Assembly: GCA_947628565.1 (NCBI GenBank)
Contig: CANRAH010000005.1
Span: 22,614-86,613 of the forward strand
Reading direction: 5' to 3'
Source: an uncultured Bacilli bacterium
GTDB lineage: Bacteria > Bacillota_I > Bacilli_A > RF39 > UBA660
DNA: 64,000 nt
Part shown: positions 17,795-26,866 of the stretch, piece after piece
Layout of the letters: the number at the start of each line of letters is the position of its first letter
Position numbering within the stretch: the stretch's first letter is position 1
The notes under the pieces: generated by a model
Told to the model about the DNA's origin: nothing
The model's input: only the letters and a program-made list of their open reading frames with translations
The model's database searches: none
Position numbers and translations under genes: made by a program

Positions 17795-18284
17795 AAATAT
17801 TAACTCCTTCATCCACTATTGTATTTGATATTTTTTCATCATCTTTCGTTACAAGTAAAACTATAATATATATAATAACTACTATAAAAAGAATAATTCC
17901 ACTTACTATCAAATAACTTGGAACATTTTTTTGTTTACTCTTTTCCATCGTATAAGGTGATGAAATTTTAACTGTCTTTAGTTTTTTTTCTTTTTTTCTT
18001 TGTTCTTTCTCTGCTTTTTTTATATCATCCAATGAAATTTTAGATGTAAAATCAAATAAATATTCGTTAAATTCTTCTACCATTTCATCATAATCTAATC
18101 CTAAATATTTGGAATAATTTTTTATAAACATTTTCAAATAAAAAATATCTTTAAATGCCTCTTTATTTCCCTGTTCTATGTTTTCTAATTGAGATGGTCT
18201 AAGTTTCAAATCTAAAGCAGCTTCTTCTAGTGTAATTCCCATAGACTCACGTGCTTCTTTTAATTTTTCTCCAATCTCTTTCAT
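17781..18284 (-). CDS. RodZ-like helix-turn-helix membrane protein
   Basis: 167 aa: an N-terminal XRE/HTH_25 domain (MKEIGEKLKEARESMGITLE, about 1-75), a basic linker (about 88-115), one transmembrane helix (about 122-144) and a very short outside tail. RodZ links MreB to the elongation machinery. The extracellular C-terminal domain of classical RodZ is missing, so it is a short form. The stop overlaps pgsA, as for Bacillus ymfM. Confidence 0.82.
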   Translation of the reverse strand: MKEIGEKLKEARESMGITLEEAALDLKLRPSQLENIEQGNKEAFKDIFYLKMFIKNYSKYLGLDYDEMVEEFNEYLFDFTSKISLDDIKKAEKEQRKKEKKLKTVKISSPYTMEKSKQKNVPSYLIVSGIILFIVVIIYIIVLLVTKDDEKISNTIVDEGVNIYELA

Positions 18285-18307
18285 TTTTACCTCAATTCTA
18301 TAATAAA

Positions 18308-18664
18308 AATAATATTTTATAAGCCATGTTCTGTTCTCCTATATAGGAGCGACAAATATTTATCTACTTAAAACTAAGTCCCTAGATTAGTTCATTTCCT
18401 TTTCTAGAGTTCCCCTACCAAAATTTGGGTTTCTCACTCGCGGGGTTTACCACGTTCCACTTCCACAATTTCTTGCTTATTCGTCACTTTGGCACTTTTA
18501 TACTTAATCTAACCATATTAAAACTTAGGTTATTTCAGAGCCGTTAGCTTACGCTACCAAAAGTTATTTTTTCCTTTTGCACGAACACTACAACCATCTC
18601 AGATTGTGTGAGCATGGACTTTCCTCTACATTATAAAAAATGCAGCATTTGTCAAAATATTATT
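18308..18664 (-). ncRNA. rnpB: RNase P RNA, Bacillus (B) type
   Basis: Catalytic RNA of RNase P, which matures tRNA 5' ends. The conserved core GAGGAAAGTCCATGCTC (CR-I) and the 3' GAACAGAACATGGCTTAT are both present with the right spacing. P3 is CTGCATT/AATGTAG. P1 can be traced as AATAATATTTT (5' end) with AAAATATTATT (3' end), 11 bp, giving a total of about 357 nt. The 5' strand of P1 overlaps the gpsB stop. Genomic placement beside gpsB matches Bacilli. Confidence 0.95.
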
Positions 18665-18986
18665 CTTTGCCATAAATTATTTTTTCTAATTTTGAAATGC
18701 GTCTTAATATATCAGAATTAGAAACATTACCGCTACTACTTTCCTCAGATAAAACATCAAGTTTAGTCTTCAAGTTTCTGATTTCTTGTTTTAGCCTAAT
18801 ATTATCTTCAATAAGATCCTTCTTATCTTTTTCTAATTCACTAATTATAGAATTCATCTCTTCATAATCTTTTATTATAACATCTAAATATTTATCAACT
18901 TCTTGTGGACTATAACCTCTTGTATTTATTTTAAACTCTTTTTCTAAAATATCATTACTAGTCAAAATTACTCTATCTTTGTACAT
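18660..18986 (-). CDS. gpsB: DivIVA/GpsB-family cell-division protein
   Basis: 108 aa from MYKDRVILTSNDILEKEFK. The DivIVA/GpsB membrane-binding fold starts with FKINTRGYSPQEVDKYLDVI, then a long coiled coil (about 35-80). GpsB moves PBPs between sidewall and septum and is tied to PrkC signalling, genes for which are also in this window (ponA, prkC). The GAGGTGGAGTGTA site supports this start. The stop codon lies in rnpB P1. Confidence 0.9.
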   Translation of the reverse strand: MYKDRVILTSNDILEKEFKINTRGYSPQEVDKYLDVIIKDYEEMNSIISELEKDKKDLIEDNIRLKQEIRNLKTKLDVLSEESSSGNVSNSDILRRISKLEKIIYGKE

Positions 18987-19014
18987 TACACTCCACCTCA
19001 CTTATTCCTTTTAA

Positions 19015-19043
19015 ATTATCTCAAAAAAAAAAGCTTTTGTCAA
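19015..19043 (-). promoter_or_regulatory. Promoter of gpsB
   Basis: -35 TTGACA (19038-19043), 17-bp spacer, -10 GATAAT (19015-19020), about 28 bp before the gpsB ATG. Confidence 0.75.
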
Positions 19044-19081
19044 TACAAGGAAATATATACTAGCTAAGGTAAATAACCTAA

Positions 19082-19097
19082 AATATATTAAAAACTA
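19082..19097 (-). terminator. Terminator after 31-codon ORF
   Basis: The hairpin CTACTTAC / GTAAGTAG (8 bp, 10-nt loop; arms within 19095-19120) is followed by TTTTTAAT on the minus strand, which is the part given here. The stem covers the last codons of the small ORF. Confidence 0.65.
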
Positions 19098-19190
19098 CTT
19101 ACCCTTAATTGAGTAAGTAGAAAGTTTTATATAACTTACATCATTTATCATATTATTAAATATACTCTCTATATGAGAATTATTATTCAT
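19095..19190 (-). CDS. Possible 31-aa small protein or leader ORF
   Basis: ORF MNNNSHIESIFNNMINDVSY and 11 more residues, with an unusually good GGTGAGGTGATAAG site before the ATG and a terminator built over its stop. It is isolated between gpsB (same strand) and the divergent recU, so it would be a monocistronic short transcript. No family recognised; it may be a small protein, a toxin-like peptide or a fortuitous ORF. Confidence 0.4.
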   Translation of the reverse strand: MNNNSHIESIFNNMINDVSYIKLSTYSIKGK

Positions 19191-19327
19191 CTTATCACCT
19201 CACCCATATATTAGCACTTTTAGATTTCAAAATGTTGTGTTTCGACAAAACTAGCTAAAACTTTCTAAAGTGATTTTTTTAAGTAGAAAAATTATTTATT
19301 TTATTGTATAATATTGTTGGTGATTTT

Positions 19328-19891
19328 ATGAATTATCCGGGTGGTTTGAAAAAGGATTGCATAAAAACAAGAACATATAGTAATAGAGGAATGAATTTAG
19401 AATGGGATTTAAATGATTCTAATGAATATTATTTAATTAACAATATAGCTGTTATATACAAAAAACCTACCCCTATAACTATAAATAAAGTAGATTATAA
19501 GGCAAGAAATGATGCAGTTATTAAAGAAGCTCACTTTAAAACTCCATCAACCACTGATTACAATGGGATATATAAAGGAAAATATATAGATTTTGAGGCA
19601 AAGGAAACGAAAAGTTTAACAAGTTTTCCCTTAAATAATATACACAAACACCAGATTGAACACTTGAGAAGAATTAATGCACATGGTGGTATTGGATTTA
19701 TAGTCATAAGATTTACATCACTTGATGAAACATATCTTTTGTTTATAAATGATTTGCTAGAATTTTTGGATAATAATACAAAGTCATCAATTCCTATTTC
19801 CTATTTTAAAGAAAAAGGACATATAATTAAAGGAGGAATATCTCCCAGACTTGACTATTTAAAAATAATTGATAAAGAGGTGTTTATATGA
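19328..19891 (+). CDS. recU: Holliday junction resolvase RecU
   Basis: 187 aa from MNYPGGLKK, preceded by TTGGTGATTTT; an upstream in-frame ATG is less likely. Typical RecU blocks: NRGMNLEWDLN at the N-terminus, KPTPITINK, the nuclease core STTDYNGIYKGKYIDFEAKE (Asp and Glu-x-Lys of the restriction-enzyme fold) and GGIGFIVIRF. Resolves recombination intermediates. It is joined to ponA by an ATGA overlap, a pairing conserved across Bacilli. Confidence 0.95.
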   Translation: MNYPGGLKKDCIKTRTYSNRGMNLEWDLNDSNEYYLINNIAVIYKKPTPITINKVDYKARNDAVIKEAHFKTPSTTDYNGIYKGKYIDFEAKETKSLTSFPLNNIHKHQIEHLRRINAHGGIGFIVIRFTSLDETYLLFINDLLEFLDNNTKSSIPISYFKEKGHIIKGGISPRLDYLKIIDKEVFI

Positions 19892-22740
19892 AAAAAGAAA
19901 AGAAAAAAGGTAAAGTTAAAAAGAAGGGGCAAAAAATAAAAAAACAAAATAGATTTACAAAAATTAAATCTATCTTCACAAAACATATAATAGACATATT
20001 ATTAATTATCGCTCTTCTAGTAATATTTGCTTTATTAATGAAATTTTTAAGTCTTAAAAAAGCAATTATATTATTCGGTTTAATAGTTATATTTTATATG
20101 ATTTTAAGATTTATTTTAGGAAGCTTTACAGTACCTAAAAGAGAAAGAAAGAAAACTCTAAAAAAACGTCTTAAAGTATTGTTTATAATTTTTCTTGGAT
20201 TTTTTATAACTGGAATTATATGCGTTGTACTTTTTGCATCATATATTGTTATGAATGCTCCAGAATTTAACGAAGAACTACTCTACGTAAAAGAGCCATC
20301 AATAATTTTAAATAATAATGGTGAAGAAATTGCTAAATTAGGAGCTGAAAAACGTGTTGCTGTAACTTATGATGAACTTTCAGAAGTTTTAATAGATGCA
20401 ATTATTGCAACGGAGGATTCAAGATTTTTTGAACATAATGGTGTTGACTGGGCAAGATTTTTAAAAGCTTCAATTTATCAAGTTTTAGGTTATCACGATG
20501 CTGGTGGTGGATCTACATTAACAATGCAAGTTTCAAAAAATGCATACACTGATAAAGAAGATGAAGGAATTGAAGGAATAATAAGAAAATTCACTGATTT
20601 GTACGTTTCAATGTTTATCCTTGAAAAGAATTATACAAAAGAACAAATTATGGAATTCTATGTCAATTCACAATGGCTTGGAAAAAATACTTTCGGTGTT
20701 GAACAGACAGCTCTTACCTACTTTGGAAAAAGCGTAAAAGATTTGAATGTTTCTGAAGCCGCCATGATTGCTGGTTTATTCCAAGCACCTGGAAGATATG
20801 ATCCATACAAAAATCCGGAGGCTACAGAAGAAAGAAGAAAAAAAGTTTTATCACTTATGTTAAGACATGGTTACATAAATAAAAAAGAATACGAAGTAGC
20901 CTTAAAGATGACTGTAGATAAAATCGTATTACCTCAATCAGAAAGTATATATGCAAGTGGTGAGGTATCTCAATACCAATCATTTATAGATACTGTTGTT
21001 GAAGAAGTAAAAGAAAAAACTGGTAAGAATCCATATTCAACATCTATGATTATATATACAACTTTAAACACTGATGTTCAAGATTATTTAAATGATATTA
21101 TGACAGGTAAATCATTTACTTGGGAAAATGATGTAATACAATCAGGAATTGCTATTGTAAATGTCAAAGACGGTAGTGTTGTTGCAATAGGTGGCAATAG
21201 ATCTTCTAATATAATAGATTCTTATAACTTTGCAACAGATCTTAATAATCAAATTGGTTCAACAGCAAAACCTTTATATGATTATGGTCCTGCTATTGAA
21301 TATAACAATTGGTATTCTGGACAATTAATCGTAGATGAACCATCATCATACACTGGTGGTAAAGCTGTTAAAAATTGGAATGGAACATTTGAAGGATTAG
21401 AAACAATGAGAATTGCTTTAAAAGGTTCAAGAAATATTCCAGCACTTAAAACATTTAAACAAAATGATAAATCTAAAGTTATAAATTTTGTTACTAATTT
21501 AGGTTTAACTCCTGAGATATATTCTTGTAATGACGGATATAAACTTTCATATAAATGGTTTAATAAAGCGGTATGTGTAAATAAAAACGATGTAAACGAT
21601 GTTGTTAACCCTATTGTTTCAAATACATTACACGAAGCACATTCAATTGGTGGATATAATGGAGAATCTCCTCTTTCTATGGCAGCAGCTTATGCAGCAT
21701 TTGCCAACGGAGGTGTATATACAGAACCATATACTTTTACTAAAATCGTATTCAAAGATACAAATGAAGAATTCGTAAACGATATCAAAAAGACTAAAGC
21801 TATGAGCGAAGAAACTGCATATATAATAAGTGATATGTTAGCAACAACTGCTACACAAGCTATGCTAAGATATTACAATATAAATGGTGTCAAATATGCT
21901 GCAAAAACAGGAACTACTAATTTTGATGATGCCACTTATAAAGCAAAAGGTATTCCAAGTAGTGCTGTTCACGATTTATGGACAGTTGGATTTAATACAG
22001 AATATGCAATTGGTTTATGGTATGGATATGAAGATAAAGATATAGATAAAGACCATTATAATACCATTAGTAGAGGAAATAACTTAAGATTGTTCCAAGC
22101 TGTTGGTAAAAAAGTATTCACAAATAAAGATAACTTTAAACAACCTAGTGGTGTTGTTGCTGTCGAGATAGAATCAGAAAATGTTACTGCTATGTTACCA
22201 AGTGAATTTACACCAAGTAATTTAAGACAAACTGAATTATTTATAAAAGGAACTGAACCTACCACAGTATCACCTAGATTCGACAAATTGAAACCTGTAT
22301 CAAATTTAAAATCTACAGTAAATAATAATGAAGTTACACTTACTTGGGATTCAGTAGCCACACCTTTAATTAATACCGAAGCAGGTTTAAGATCAGAATT
22401 CAGTAAATTATTTGAAAATGCAAATTATTTAGATTCTTTCATATCAGGAAGATTAAATTATATTAATTCTTATGTTGGTGGTATTGGATACAACATTTAT
22501 ATTAAGAATGATGACGGTTCATTAAAACTACTAGATTTTGTAACTAGTAACAAATACACTACAACACTTGATATAGCTGGCGATTATACATTTGTAGTAA
22601 AAACTTCATATTCTATATTTAAAAGCAATATGAGTGATGGAGTTAGTGTTGATTGCAATATTAAATCATCAAGCGTAGTAATACCTCCTAAACCTACTCC
22701 AGATCCTGGCGAAACAGAGCCACCTGGTGAAACAAATTAA
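19888..22740 (+). CDS. ponA: Bifunctional class A penicillin-binding protein (PBP1a)
   Basis: 950 aa. Lys-rich cytoplasmic N-terminus and membrane helices (about 33-75 and 93-125). GT51 glycosyltransferase domain at about 150-330 (ATEDSRFFEHNGVDW, GGGSTLTMQVSKN). Transpeptidase domain at about 390-740: active-site STAK in GSTAKPLYDYG, SRN in GSRNIPALK, and KTG in AAKTGTTNF. A fibronectin-III-like domain (about 810-920) and a Pro-rich tail follow. Polymerises and cross-links peptidoglycan at the outer membrane face. Confidence 0.95.
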   Translation: MKKEKKKGKVKKKGQKIKKQNRFTKIKSIFTKHIIDILLIIALLVIFALLMKFLSLKKAIILFGLIVIFYMILRFILGSFTVPKRERKKTLKKRLKVLFIIFLGFFITGIICVVLFASYIVMNAPEFNEELLYVKEPSIILNNNGEEIAKLGAEKRVAVTYDELSEVLIDAIIATEDSRFFEHNGVDWARFLKASIYQVLGYHDAGGGSTLTMQVSKNAYTDKEDEGIEGIIRKFTDLYVSMFILEKNYTKEQIMEFYVNSQWLGKNTFGVEQTALTYFGKSVKDLNVSEAAMIAGLFQAPGRYDPYKNPEATEERRKKVLSLMLRHGYINKKEYEVALKMTVDKIVLPQSESIYASGEVSQYQSFIDTVVEEVKEKTGKNPYSTSMIIYTTLNTDVQDYLNDIMTGKSFTWENDVIQSGIAIVNVKDGSVVAIGGNRSSNIIDSYNFATDLNNQIGSTAKPLYDYGPAIEYNNWYSGQLIVDEPSSYTGGKAVKNWNGTFEGLETMRIALKGSRNIPALKTFKQNDKSKVINFVTNLGLTPEIYSCNDGYKLSYKWFNKAVCVNKNDVNDVVNPIVSNTLHEAHSIGGYNGESPLSMAAAYAAFANGGVYTEPYTFTKIVFKDTNEEFVNDIKKTKAMSEETAYIISDMLATTATQAMLRYYNINGVKYAAKTGTTNFDDATYKAKGIPSSAVHDLWTVGFNTEYAIGLWYGYEDKDIDKDHYNTISRGNNLRLFQAVGKKVFTNKDNFKQPSGVVAVEIESENVTAMLPSEFTPSNLRQTELFIKGTEPTTVSPRFDKLKPVSNLKSTVNNNEVTLTWDSVATPLINTEAGLRSEFSKLFENANYLDSFISGRLNYINSYVGGIGYNIYIKNDDGSLKLLDFVTSNKYTTTLDIAGDYTFVVKTSYSIFKSNMSDGVSVDCNIKSSSVVIPPKPTPDPGETEPPGETN

Positions 22741-22774
22741 AAATCATTAAGAAATTCTTAATGATTTTTTTTAC
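22739..22774. terminator. Bidirectional terminator between ponA and nth
   Basis: Near-perfect palindrome AAATCATTAAGAA / TTCTTAATGATTT followed by T8 on the plus strand and by TTTTTAATTT on the minus strand, between convergent genes. Confidence 0.85.
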
Positions 22775-23372
22775 ATATATTAATTAATTTGCAATCATCA
22801 CATATAGGATTTTTAGATTTACATTTATATCTACCGAACAGAACCAATTGATGATGTAACCTTGATAAATTATAATTTTTAAACTTTTTCATTAACTTAT
22901 TTTCTATTTGTAAAACATCGTCATTAGGATTTGCAATTTTTAATCTTTTGCTAACCCTTGATACGTGCGTATCAACAGCTATAACATTTTCGGAATAAAG
23001 ATTCGATAAAACCACATTAGCAGTTTTTCTTCCTACACCACTTAAACTTTCTAGATACTTTCTATCATTTGGGACTATACCATTTTGATCTTGCAATAAT
23101 GATTTGGCTATTTTAATAATATTAGAAGCCTTTTTGTTAAATGTACCTATTGGCTTTATTATTTCAATTATATCATCAATATTAGCATTACTAAGCTTTT
23201 CCAAAGTATCGTACTTTTTAAATAGTACTTCCGTTACCATATTAACTCTAGAGTCCTTTGTTTGCGCACTTAACATAACAGCAATTAATAACTCATAGTC
23301 CTTATTATAATTTAATTCACATCGAGGATTAGGAAATAATTCATCCATATAATTAATTATTAAATTATTCAT
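22758..23372 (-). CDS. nth: Endonuclease III
   Basis: 204-aa base-excision glycosylase/AP lyase for oxidised pyrimidines. Helix-hairpin-helix LSGVGRKTANVV with the catalytic Lys at about residue 115, catalytic Asp in AVDTHVSRVSKRL, and the C-terminal iron-sulphur ligands spaced CX6CX2CX5C (CKSKNPICDDCKLINIC). The start overlaps the dnaD stop by 8 bp, as in Bacillus dnaD-nth. Confidence 0.95.
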   Translation of the reverse strand: MNNLIINYMDELFPNPRCELNYNKDYELLIAVMLSAQTKDSRVNMVTEVLFKKYDTLEKLSNANIDDIIEIIKPIGTFNKKASNIIKIAKSLLQDQNGIVPNDRKYLESLSGVGRKTANVVLSNLYSENVIAVDTHVSRVSKRLKIANPNDDVLQIENKLMKKFKNYNLSRLHHQLVLFGRYKCKSKNPICDDCKLINICKKNH

Positions 23373-23997
23373 TTAACCAATCATAATCAAATAATTCTTT
23401 ATTTTTATTGGAATTATTGCTTTTAAACTTTCTTCTATCATTTTCTACATCCTCTTTTGTTTTTATACCTTTTCTACCCCATTCATAAATAATTTTATCT
23501 ATATATCTTAAATTATTAACTCCATTATAAGTAGCCTCTTTTAATGCTAATTTTATAAGTTCTTCACTATATCCGTTATCTAGCCATCCAGTAATAATTT
23601 CATATTCCATAGGTGATAACGTCCTTGCAAACTCCGTTTCAAATACACTATATATATTTGAATCTTTTTTCTCATCAACATCAATAAGTGAAAAGGCAAT
23701 TTTTTCAAATAAAGAATCTAAATTTATAAACTCACATCTTACATTATTAACCTTTTTCATTTCTATTTTCATAATGTTTTTTTCTGATAAAGATGATATT
23801 GTTTCTAACACTGTATTTAAATCAATTTTTAAATCATTAGATATTTGTTTAGGATTATAAATATTACTGTTTTGATTTATTAAATATATAATCAATACAA
23901 ATTCGCTATCAGTTATATTTAATTTTTTATAATTAAACATTAATTCTTTAGGAATTTGATAATTTATGCTTTTTAATAATTCTATCAACTGACTCAT
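23365..23997 (-). CDS. dnaD: DNA replication initiation protein DnaD
   Basis: 210 aa. N-terminal winged-helix DDBH1 domain (about 1-95) and C-terminal DDBH2 domain (about 115-185) with ESEFARTLSP-like FETEFARTLSPMEYEIITGW and the YxxxIxxxW-type motif YIDKIIYEWGRKG. Works with DnaA and DnaB/DnaI in replication initiation and restart. Has its own promoter and couples to nth. Confidence 0.92.
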   Translation of the reverse strand: MSQLIELLKSINYQIPKELMFNYKKLNITDSEFVLIIYLINQNSNIYNPKQISNDLKIDLNTVLETISSLSEKNIMKIEMKKVNNVRCEFINLDSLFEKIAFSLIDVDEKKDSNIYSVFETEFARTLSPMEYEIITGWLDNGYSEELIKLALKEATYNGVNNLRYIDKIIYEWGRKGIKTKEDVENDRRKFKSNNSNKNKELFDYDWLNE

Positions 23998-24013
23998 AAA
24001 ACCACCTACCTAA

Positions 24014-24042
24014 ATTATATATTAATTATATTTTTAAATCAA
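24014..24042 (-). promoter_or_regulatory. Promoter of dnaD-nth
   Basis: -35 TTGATT (24037-24042), 17-bp spacer, -10 TATAAT (24014-24019), just 16 bp from the dnaD ATG. Confidence 0.7.
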
Positions 24043-24043
24043 G

Positions 24044-24077
24044 TAAAAAATAAAAGATGTAAACACCTTTTATTTTT
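24044..24077 (-). terminator. Terminator of tig
   Basis: Stem AAAAATAAAAG / CTTTTATTTTT with inner TGT/ACA pairing, overlapping the tig stop and followed by a T-rich run on the minus strand. Confidence 0.65.
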
Positions 24078-25335
24078 CCTCTTTCTTAATTATATCAAAT
24101 ACTTTTTTTACCTCTAAATCATATTTTATATAATCTAAATTATCATTATATTGTTTTTTTACTTCTTCTTTTGTCATATTATATTTTATAGCTAATTTTT
24201 CTAGCTCATCATCAATTTCCTTATCAGTTACATTAATTTTTTCAACTTTAATGATTTCCTCTATTATTAATCTATATTTGATTCTCTTTAAGGCTTCTTC
24301 TTTATATTGCTCTTTCAAAACATCTTTTGAAGAATTTGTATATTTATAAAATTGTTCCAAAGATAATCCTTGCATAGATAAATGCTCACCAAATTGTTCA
24401 ACAATTCTTTCCTCTTCGTCATTTACCATTGTATCAGGAACATCGATTACAGTTGTTTCTAATATTTTATTAAGTAAATTCTCTATGTGTTTTTCTTCTA
24501 TTTGTGTTTCTTTACTTGCTTTTATATTTTCTTTAACTTGTTTTTCTAAAGCTTCTTTACTATCTATTCCTTCCATACCTAAGTCATCAAAAAATTCTTT
24601 ATCTAGTTCTGGAATTTTAACTTCTTTTACTTCGTTTACTTTAACCTTAAATACAGCATCCTTACCTTTTAAATCTTCAGCTCGATAATCTTCTGGAAAT
24701 TTTACCTTTACATCTTTTTTATCTCCAGCTTTAAGCCCAATTAATTGCTCTTCAAATCCAGGAATAAATGTGTTTGAACCAATACCAAGTGAATAGTTTT
24801 CAGCTTTACCACCTTCAAAAGCTACATCTCCTACAAAGCCTTCAAAATCAATAATAGCTATATCGCCATTCTCAATACTTCCATCTTTGACAATATTTTC
24901 TTTATAGTGTTCTCTCATATGATTTATCGAATCTTCTATTTCATCTTTAGTAACTTTAACTGTCTCTTTTTTTACACCTAAATTAGTATATTTACCAAGC
25001 TTTACTTCTGGTTTTAAAGTAATTATAAACAAATATTCAATATAATTTTCATTTACATCTTTTATATCTAATATTGGTTGAGCGGCAATTTCTAAATTTT
25101 TATTTTCCTCCAATAATTTATTATAAGCATCTTCTACGCAATAATTAGAAGCTTCCATATATAAAGATTCTATTCCGTATTTTTTTAAAAATACATTTTT
25201 AGGAGCTTTACCTGGCCTAAATCCATCTATTTTTGCTTTTGCATTTGCTTTCTTGAATGCCTTATCTAATGCTTCTTGCCATTTTTCACCTTCAATTTTA
25301 ATTGCAATTTCCTTTAAATTTTTATTTTTTTCCAT
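24070..25335 (-). CDS. tig: Trigger factor
   Basis: 421-aa ribosome-bound chaperone and prolyl isomerase. The ribosome-docking signature GFRPGKAP is at about residues 40-47; the FKBP-type PPIase domain (about 150-240, NGDIAIIDFEGFVGDVAFEGG and FIPGFEEQLIGLKAGD) and the helical C-terminal domain follow. The start at MEKNKNLKEI has a TTGGAGGTTATTT site. The N-terminal tail is a few residues shorter than usual. Monocistronic with its own promoter and terminator. Confidence 0.95.
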   Translation of the reverse strand: MEKNKNLKEIAIKIEGEKWQEALDKAFKKANAKAKIDGFRPGKAPKNVFLKKYGIESLYMEASNYCVEDAYNKLLEENKNLEIAAQPILDIKDVNENYIEYLFIITLKPEVKLGKYTNLGVKKETVKVTKDEIEDSINHMREHYKENIVKDGSIENGDIAIIDFEGFVGDVAFEGGKAENYSLGIGSNTFIPGFEEQLIGLKAGDKKDVKVKFPEDYRAEDLKGKDAVFKVKVNEVKEVKIPELDKEFFDDLGMEGIDSKEALEKQVKENIKASKETQIEEKHIENLLNKILETTVIDVPDTMVNDEEERIVEQFGEHLSMQGLSLEQFYKYTNSSKDVLKEQYKEEALKRIKYRLIIEEIIKVEKINVTDKEIDDELEKLAIKYNMTKEEVKKQYNDNLDYIKYDLEVKKVFDIIKKEEK

Positions 25336-25357
25336 AAATAACCTCCAATACCTATAT

Positions 25358-25386
25358 AGTATATAATAAATTTTAATTTTTAGCAA
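25358..25386 (-). promoter_or_regulatory. Promoter of tig
   Basis: -35 TTGCTA (25381-25386), 17-bp spacer, -10 TATACT (25358-25363) in the gap between rpe and tig. Confidence 0.65.
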
Positions 25387-25399
25387 TAGAAAAAAAGAG

Positions 25400-26035
25400 T
25401 TAGTTTTTAAGTTTTTCTAAAGCTTCTTTGTAATCTTGCTTAGTGATGAAACTGCCAACTACACAAATATCTGCTTTATCACATTTTTTTATAGTTTCAT
25501 CATTGATTCCACCATCAACCTCTATTAAATACTTATAATTAAACTCTTTTCTTAAATTATATAGTTTTTCTATTTTTTCAACACTATTTTCAATAAATTT
25601 TTGACCTCCACGACCAGGTTCAACGCTCATAACTAAAATCAAATCTAAAAATTCTAAATACTTAGAAACTTCTTTTATATCCGTTGATGGTTTAATGGAC
25701 ATTCCAACTTTAATACCTAATTGTTTAATATAATTGATAACACTACTAACTTCACTAGCAGCTTCATAATGGAATGTAATAAACTCAGGATTAAATTGTT
25801 TAAATGAATCAATATATTTTTTTACATCACTTACCATTAAATGCACATCTTTAGGTTTCTTTGTATATTTTAAAATTTCATAAAATTCTTCATATGTATA
25901 TGTTTTGTTTTCGACAAATATTCCATCCATAACATCTAAGTGTAGATAATCAATATCTAATGAATCCAATTTTGAAACCTCTACATTTTTTGGTTCCTTA
26001 ATATCTAAAAATGATGCTGATATTGCTACTTTCAT
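25400..26035 (-). CDS. rpe: Ribulose-phosphate 3-epimerase
   Basis: 211-aa TIM-barrel enzyme interconverting ribulose-5-P and xylulose-5-P in the pentose phosphate pathway. Markers: N-terminal SASFLDIK, metal ligands in HLDVMDGIFVEN (His and Asp) and HLMV, VMSVEPGRGGQKF and VDGGIN near the C-terminus. Three bases downstream of rsgA; last gene of the rlmN-prpC-prkC-rsgA-rpe operon, the Bacillus order. Confidence 0.94.
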   Translation of the reverse strand: MKVAISASFLDIKEPKNVEVSKLDSLDIDYLHLDVMDGIFVENKTYTYEEFYEILKYTKKPKDVHLMVSDVKKYIDSFKQFNPEFITFHYEAASEVSSVINYIKQLGIKVGMSIKPSTDIKEVSKYLEFLDLILVMSVEPGRGGQKFIENSVEKIEKLYNLRKEFNYKYLIEVDGGINDETIKKCDKADICVVGSFITKQDYKEALEKLKN

Positions 26036-26038
26036 AAA

Positions 26039-26866
26039 TCACCTTTTCTTTATAAATTTCAAATAATTTTCATATCTAGTTTTAAGTATATTTCCGTTTT
26101 TGACATTTTCCTTTACACCGCATTTTAATTCATTTACATGCATACAATCCTTATATTCACATAAATTTTCATAATTTCTAAATTCAATAAAATTATTTTT
26201 TATATCTATATCCTTAATTTTGTCGAATTCTAATGCAGAAAAGCCTGGCGTATCAGCTATAAGTCCTCCTAATGAATTAATTAATTCTGTGTGCCTTGTC
26301 GTATGCTTTCCTCTATTAAGAGCAAATGATACTTCACCTGTTTTAAGATTTAATTTAGAATCAAGGCGATTTAAAAGAGAACTTTTACCTGCACCACTTT
26401 GACCTACAAAAACAGTAATTTTATCCTTAAATATATTCTTAAGTTCGCTATCTGTATTAATAAAAACTTTATAACCTATTTTTCTATAATAATCAATATA
26501 GTTATTTATTTCTTTTAATTCATCAGAATTAAGTAAATCTAATTTTGTAAAACATATTATTGGAGTTACTTTGTTGTATTCTATTATATTTAAAAGTTTA
26601 TCAAGCAAATTAGTAGAAAAATCAGGTATTTTTACGCTTGTTACGATAAGTGCTTGATCTACGTTTGCAATACTAGGCCTTGTAAGTTGATTTTTTCTAT
26701 CTAATATATCAACTATAATTTTTTTTTCTTTGTCAATAATTACATCATCACCAACTAAAGGTGTTATATTCAAATTTCTAAATTTTCCTCTTGCTTTACA
26801 AACATACCTTTTGCCATCATCAAATACAGTATAATCATTACTTATTTGTTTTATAATTTTACTCAT
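26039..26866 (-). CDS. rsgA: Ribosome small-subunit-dependent GTPase RsgA
   Basis: 275 aa from MSKIIKQ. OB-fold at the N-terminus, then a circularly permuted GTPase: G4 FTKLD (about 118) precedes the P-loop GQSGAGKSSLLN (about 165) and G3 DTPGFS (about 215). C-terminal zinc knuckle CEYKDCMHVNELKC. Acts in late 30S maturation. The frame overlaps the end of prkC by 8 bp. Confidence 0.94.
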   Translation of the reverse strand: MSKIIKQISNDYTVFDDGKRYVCKARGKFRNLNITPLVGDDVIIDKEKKIIVDILDRKNQLTRPSIANVDQALIVTSVKIPDFSTNLLDKLLNIIEYNKVTPIICFTKLDLLNSDELKEINNYIDYYRKIGYKVFINTDSELKNIFKDKITVFVGQSGAGKSSLLNRLDSKLNLKTGEVSFALNRGKHTTRHTELINSLGGLIADTPGFSALEFDKIKDIDIKNNFIEFRNYENLCEYKDCMHVNELKCGVKENVKNGNILKTRYENYLKFIKKR

